Below the pieces are notes generated by a model. That model was not told the DNA's origin. It saw only the letters and a list, made by a program, of their open reading frames with translations, and made no database searches. DNA of 7,291 bases from Benthicola sp964195715 (GTDB taxonomy: Bacteria > Gemmatimonadota > Gemmatimonadetes > Palauibacterales > Palauibacteraceae). The translations under genes were made by a program, and so were the position numbers. Shown here in pieces: positions 5,835-7,291 of this stretch. The stretch is taken from positions 1-7,291 of the forward strand of contig CAXMRU010000228.1 in assembly GCA_964195715.1 (NCBI GenBank). The letters run 5' to 3'. Positions within the stretch are counted from its first letter, which is position 1; each line of letters begins with the position of its first letter.

Positions 5835-6176
5835 ATGAAAACAGCTCTGGCATCCATGGCCGGCGGCATCGGCGCCGCGTTCGGGTCGCTACTTTGTTGC
5901 ACCGGTCCGCTGGTGCTGGCATCCGTCGGCATGTCGGGAGCCGCCCTGGCCGGCTTCCTTCCGTACCGTCCGTTCTTCGTCGTGGCGGCGATGGGACTTC
6001 TCTGGTTGGCGTTCAATCTGGTCGACCGAGAGGAGGCAAAGGTGTGCGAACCGGGAGCCGCATGCGCGACCCCAAGCACCCGGCGTTTCGTTCGCCGACT
6101 GCTGTGGATATCCGTGGCGGTCTCGTTCGTGTTCCTGTCGTCACCACTCTGGGCCCGGTTCGTCTTCCGGAGTTGA
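5835..6176 (+). CDS. merT: MerT-like mercuric ion transporter
   Basis: This 113-residue inner-membrane protein matches MerT, which passes Hg(II) from the periplasm to the cytoplasm for reduction. Length is close to the usual 116. Three hydrophobic segments are visible, near 8-40, 46-62 and 87-107. The Hg-binding pair C21-C22 lies in the first, in LLCCTGPLVL, followed by the conserved GxSGA and PYRPFF. The second pair, C71 and C77, is in VCEPGAACATP, the cytoplasmic loop, with the same C-x5-C spacing as transposon-borne MerT (from memory). All four functional cysteines are thus present. No merP, merA or merR is in this window, so detoxification partners must be elsewhere or absent. A role with another soft metal or thiophilic ion is possible. 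The ATG at 5835 has no Shine-Dalgarno sequence; the ATG at 5856 is no better and would shorten the first helix. The frame stays open upstream, but that part is antisense to the RCC1 gene. Confidence 0.9.
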   Translation: MKTALASMAGGIGAAFGSLLCCTGPLVLASVGMSGAALAGFLPYRPFFVVAAMGLLWLAFNLVDREEAKVCEPGAACATPSTRRFVRRLLWISVAVSFVFLSSPLWARFVFRS

Positions 6177-6310
6177 GGCTGCGGAGTTTCCTGGCAACCT
6201 GTCAGGGCCGTCACTCCCGTTCGAGCCGCCCGGCGCCGACCTGTGCCTGATCTGTTACTTTGCATGCGATCCAATCACGTACCCGTTCACGCCATTTGCA
6301 GGAGAACGCC
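6177..6310 (+). promoter_or_regulatory. Intergenic region with hairpin and possible promoter for the barrel gene
   Basis: CCTGGCA at 6190-6196 can pair with TGTCAGG at 6200-6206 through six Watson-Crick pairs and one G-T, around a three-base loop. No T-tract follows, so it is at best a weak terminator for the MerT-like gene. TGTTACTTTGC at 6253-6263 resembles TGTTATCTTGC upstream of that gene (5820-5830) and may contain the -10 element for the next gene. AGGAGA at 6300-6305 is its ribosome site. Confidence 0.35.
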
Positions 6311-6952
6311 ATGCGGCGCGTCACGTTCGTGCTTCTCGCGCTCTGCTTCGCCACGACCGCCGTCGAGGCCCGGGCACAGGTCACCCTGGGGCTCAAGGGA
6401 GGCCTCAACATTTCGAACCTCAGCGCGAAAGACGCCGACGGCTCGACGGTCGACTTCGACTCTCGGACAGTTTTCACGGGTGGAGCTTACCTGCAGGCGG
6501 GACTCGGCAGCGTGCTCGCGCTCCAGGCCGAGGCCCTCTATTCACCGAGGGGAGCGAACGACGACGGCGGTGCCAGCCTCGATCTGACCTACTTCGACCT
6601 GCCGCTGCTCGTGCTGATTCGAGTTCCGGCGGGCGACAGCGCGATCTGGCCGATCCTTTACGCGGGCCCCGTTCTGTCGTTCGAAACGAAGTGCAGGCTC
6701 AATTCAGATGAAGGCTCGTCCGTGGATTGTGGCTCCGGAGATGACGTGTTGTTTCGGACGAAGAACACGGACGTCGGCGTGACCTTCGGCGGCGGGTTCG
6801 AGGTCTTCATGGGGTCGTACACCCTGCAGCTCGACGGGCGGTACAACCTCGGCCTCGTCGACATCGACGACACGATGGACGGGGCGGTCGGCAGCTTGAA
6901 GAATCGGACCTGGTCGTTCTACATCGGCCTGGGTCGCGTGCTCTCTCCCTGA
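6311..6952 (+). CDS. PorT-type outer-membrane beta-barrel protein
   Basis: This 213-residue protein is predicted to be secreted by Sec and inserted in the outer membrane as a small beta-barrel of the PorT / OMP_b-brl_2 type. The signal peptide is residues 1-22, RR then a hydrophobic core, ending ARA before Q23. The mature start VTLGLKGGLNISNLS is typical of the family (GxKGGLNxSNL). Further family marks are the alternating strand FTGGAYLQAGL near 55-65, YFDLPLLVLIR at 94-104, YAGPVLSFE at 117-125, VGVTFGGGFEV in the second half, and a final aromatic strand WSFYIGLGRV near the end. Cys128 and Cys140 bracket an extracellular-type loop and could form a disulfide. The ATG at 6311 has AGGAGA six bases away; an ATG at 6260 would add 17 residues before the signal peptide. 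Ligand and function are unknown: many relatives are annotated only as barrels. Upstream of a secreted protein gene on the same strand, about 106 bases away. Confidence 0.88.
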   Translation: MRRVTFVLLALCFATTAVEARAQVTLGLKGGLNISNLSAKDADGSTVDFDSRTVFTGGAYLQAGLGSVLALQAEALYSPRGANDDGGASLDLTYFDLPLLVLIRVPAGDSAIWPILYAGPVLSFETKCRLNSDEGSSVDCGSGDDVLFRTKNTDVGVTFGGGFEVFMGSYTLQLDGRYNLGLVDIDDTMDGAVGSLKNRTWSFYIGLGRVLSP

Positions 6953-7016
6953 TGGCAGATCTTGCAGTTTGCCAACCGGGACGACGAGCGTCACATTCCT
7001 CGCCCACAAACATACG

Positions 7017-7036
7017 ACCGGCGAGCGAACGCCGGT
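7017..7036 (+). other. Hairpin ahead of the last gene
   Basis: ACCGGCG at 7017-7023 pairs perfectly with CGCCGGT at 7030-7036 around a six-base AGCGAA loop. It lies 22 bases before the ATG at 7059. No T-run follows in either direction, so it is not a standard intrinsic terminator. It may be a stabilising or regulatory 5' leader structure, or a rho-independent remnant for the barrel gene. Confidence 0.4.
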
Positions 7037-7058
7037 GAACGCAACAGGGGGAAGTCAG

Positions 7059-7291
7059 ATGAAGAAGCTGTTTGTCGTGCTCGCTCTTCTGCTCGTGGCG
7101 AAGACCGCCTACGCGCAGGACCAATACGTGGAGCTGCTGCGCTCCGACATCAAGACCCAGAAGGTCGCGGTGATCACGGAGGCGATGCATCTGGAGGAAG
7201 GACAGTCCGACGCCTTCTGGCAGATTTACCGGGACTACGACTACGAGCTCTCGGACATCGTGGACCAGCGCATCGCGAACATCAAGAACTA
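7059..7291 (+). CDS. Secreted small helical protein, possibly Spy/CpxP-like (C-terminus cut by window edge)
   Basis: The first 77 residues are visible. MKK, a leucine-rich core and AYAQ give a clear Sec signal peptide, with cleavage after about residue 19. The mature part is charged and helical: LLRSDIKTQKVAVITEAMHL, then EEGQSDAFWQIYRDYDYEL and further acidic and basic residues. The pattern of a helix, then a short E-E-x-Q turn and F-W-x-I-Y, recalls small periplasmic Spy/CpxP-like or heavy-metal-sensor-type proteins, in which an L-T-P-E-E-A turn precedes F-W-P-x-Y. That relation is from memory and tentative. AGGGGGAAG at 7046-7054 is a strong ribosome site. The gene follows the barrel gene on the same strand and may act in the same envelope compartment. 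It runs past the right edge, so length and the second half are unknown. Confidence 0.82.
   Translation, partial: MKKLFVVLALLLVAKTAYAQDQYVELLRSDIKTQKVAVITEAMHLEEGQSDAFWQIYRDYDYELSDIVDQRIANIKN

Noticed and set aside
6953..6974. TGGCA/TGCCA inverted repeat after the barrel gene
   Set aside because: Only five pairs around a 12-base loop and no T-run; too weak to call a terminator.
1..7291. Search for CRISPR arrays, tRNA genes, insertion sequences, attachment sites, toxin-antitoxin or phage-defence genes
   Set aside because: Reading both strands I saw no spaced direct repeats, tRNA-like cloverleaf, terminal inverted repeats with a transposase, or defence-type domains. Recognised genes account for nearly all of the window.

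Overview
This is a GC-rich bacterial chromosomal segment with densely packed, mostly complete genes. Several features fit a Gram-negative bacterium: a PorT-type outer-membrane beta-barrel, an RCC1-propeller lipoprotein, a TadG-like protein, and short secreted proteins with -ARAQ or -AYAQ signal cleavage sites. Composition and gene style would suit Gemmatimonadota or a neighbouring FCB-type lineage. That placement is inference, because no rRNA or universal marker gene is present.

Layout, left to right. (1) Minus strand, 1-1374: uridine kinase (udk) followed by a TauE/SafE-family membrane permease that runs off the left edge. The gap is only 46 bases, so they may share a transcript. (2) Plus strand, 1537-1989: an unrecognised small protein with four predicted membrane helices. 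It ends inside a strong inverted repeat that looks like a bidirectional terminator. (3) Minus strand, 2056-3201: a TadG-like protein with an N-terminal membrane anchor. (4) Plus strand, 3387-4493: 6-phosphofructokinase, divergent from the TadG-like gene. A self-complementary -10-like element lies between the two. (5) Minus strand, 4530-5723: a lipoprotein with seven RCC1 blades. (6) Plus strand, 5835-6176: an orphan MerT-like mercuric ion transporter. (7) Plus strand, 6311-6952: an outer-membrane beta-barrel protein. (8) Plus strand, from 7059 to beyond the right edge: a small secreted helical protein.

The genes do not form one pathway. Udk (pyrimidine salvage) and phosphofructokinase (glycolysis) are housekeeping enzymes; the others are membrane or envelope proteins. 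Strand switches are frequent, so most genes are probably transcribed singly. No gene-free stretch exceeds 300 bases; the longest gaps are 3202-3386 and 1375-1536, both divergent promoter regions. I see no tRNA, rRNA, CRISPR array, transposase, integrase or phage gene.

I found no convincing evidence of a new multi-gene system. The points most worth checking are the Gly/Lys substrate signature of the phosphofructokinase, the MerT without mer partners and with an apparently leaderless start, the palindromic -10 element between divergent genes, and the strictly spaced cysteine pairs in the RCC1 lipoprotein.
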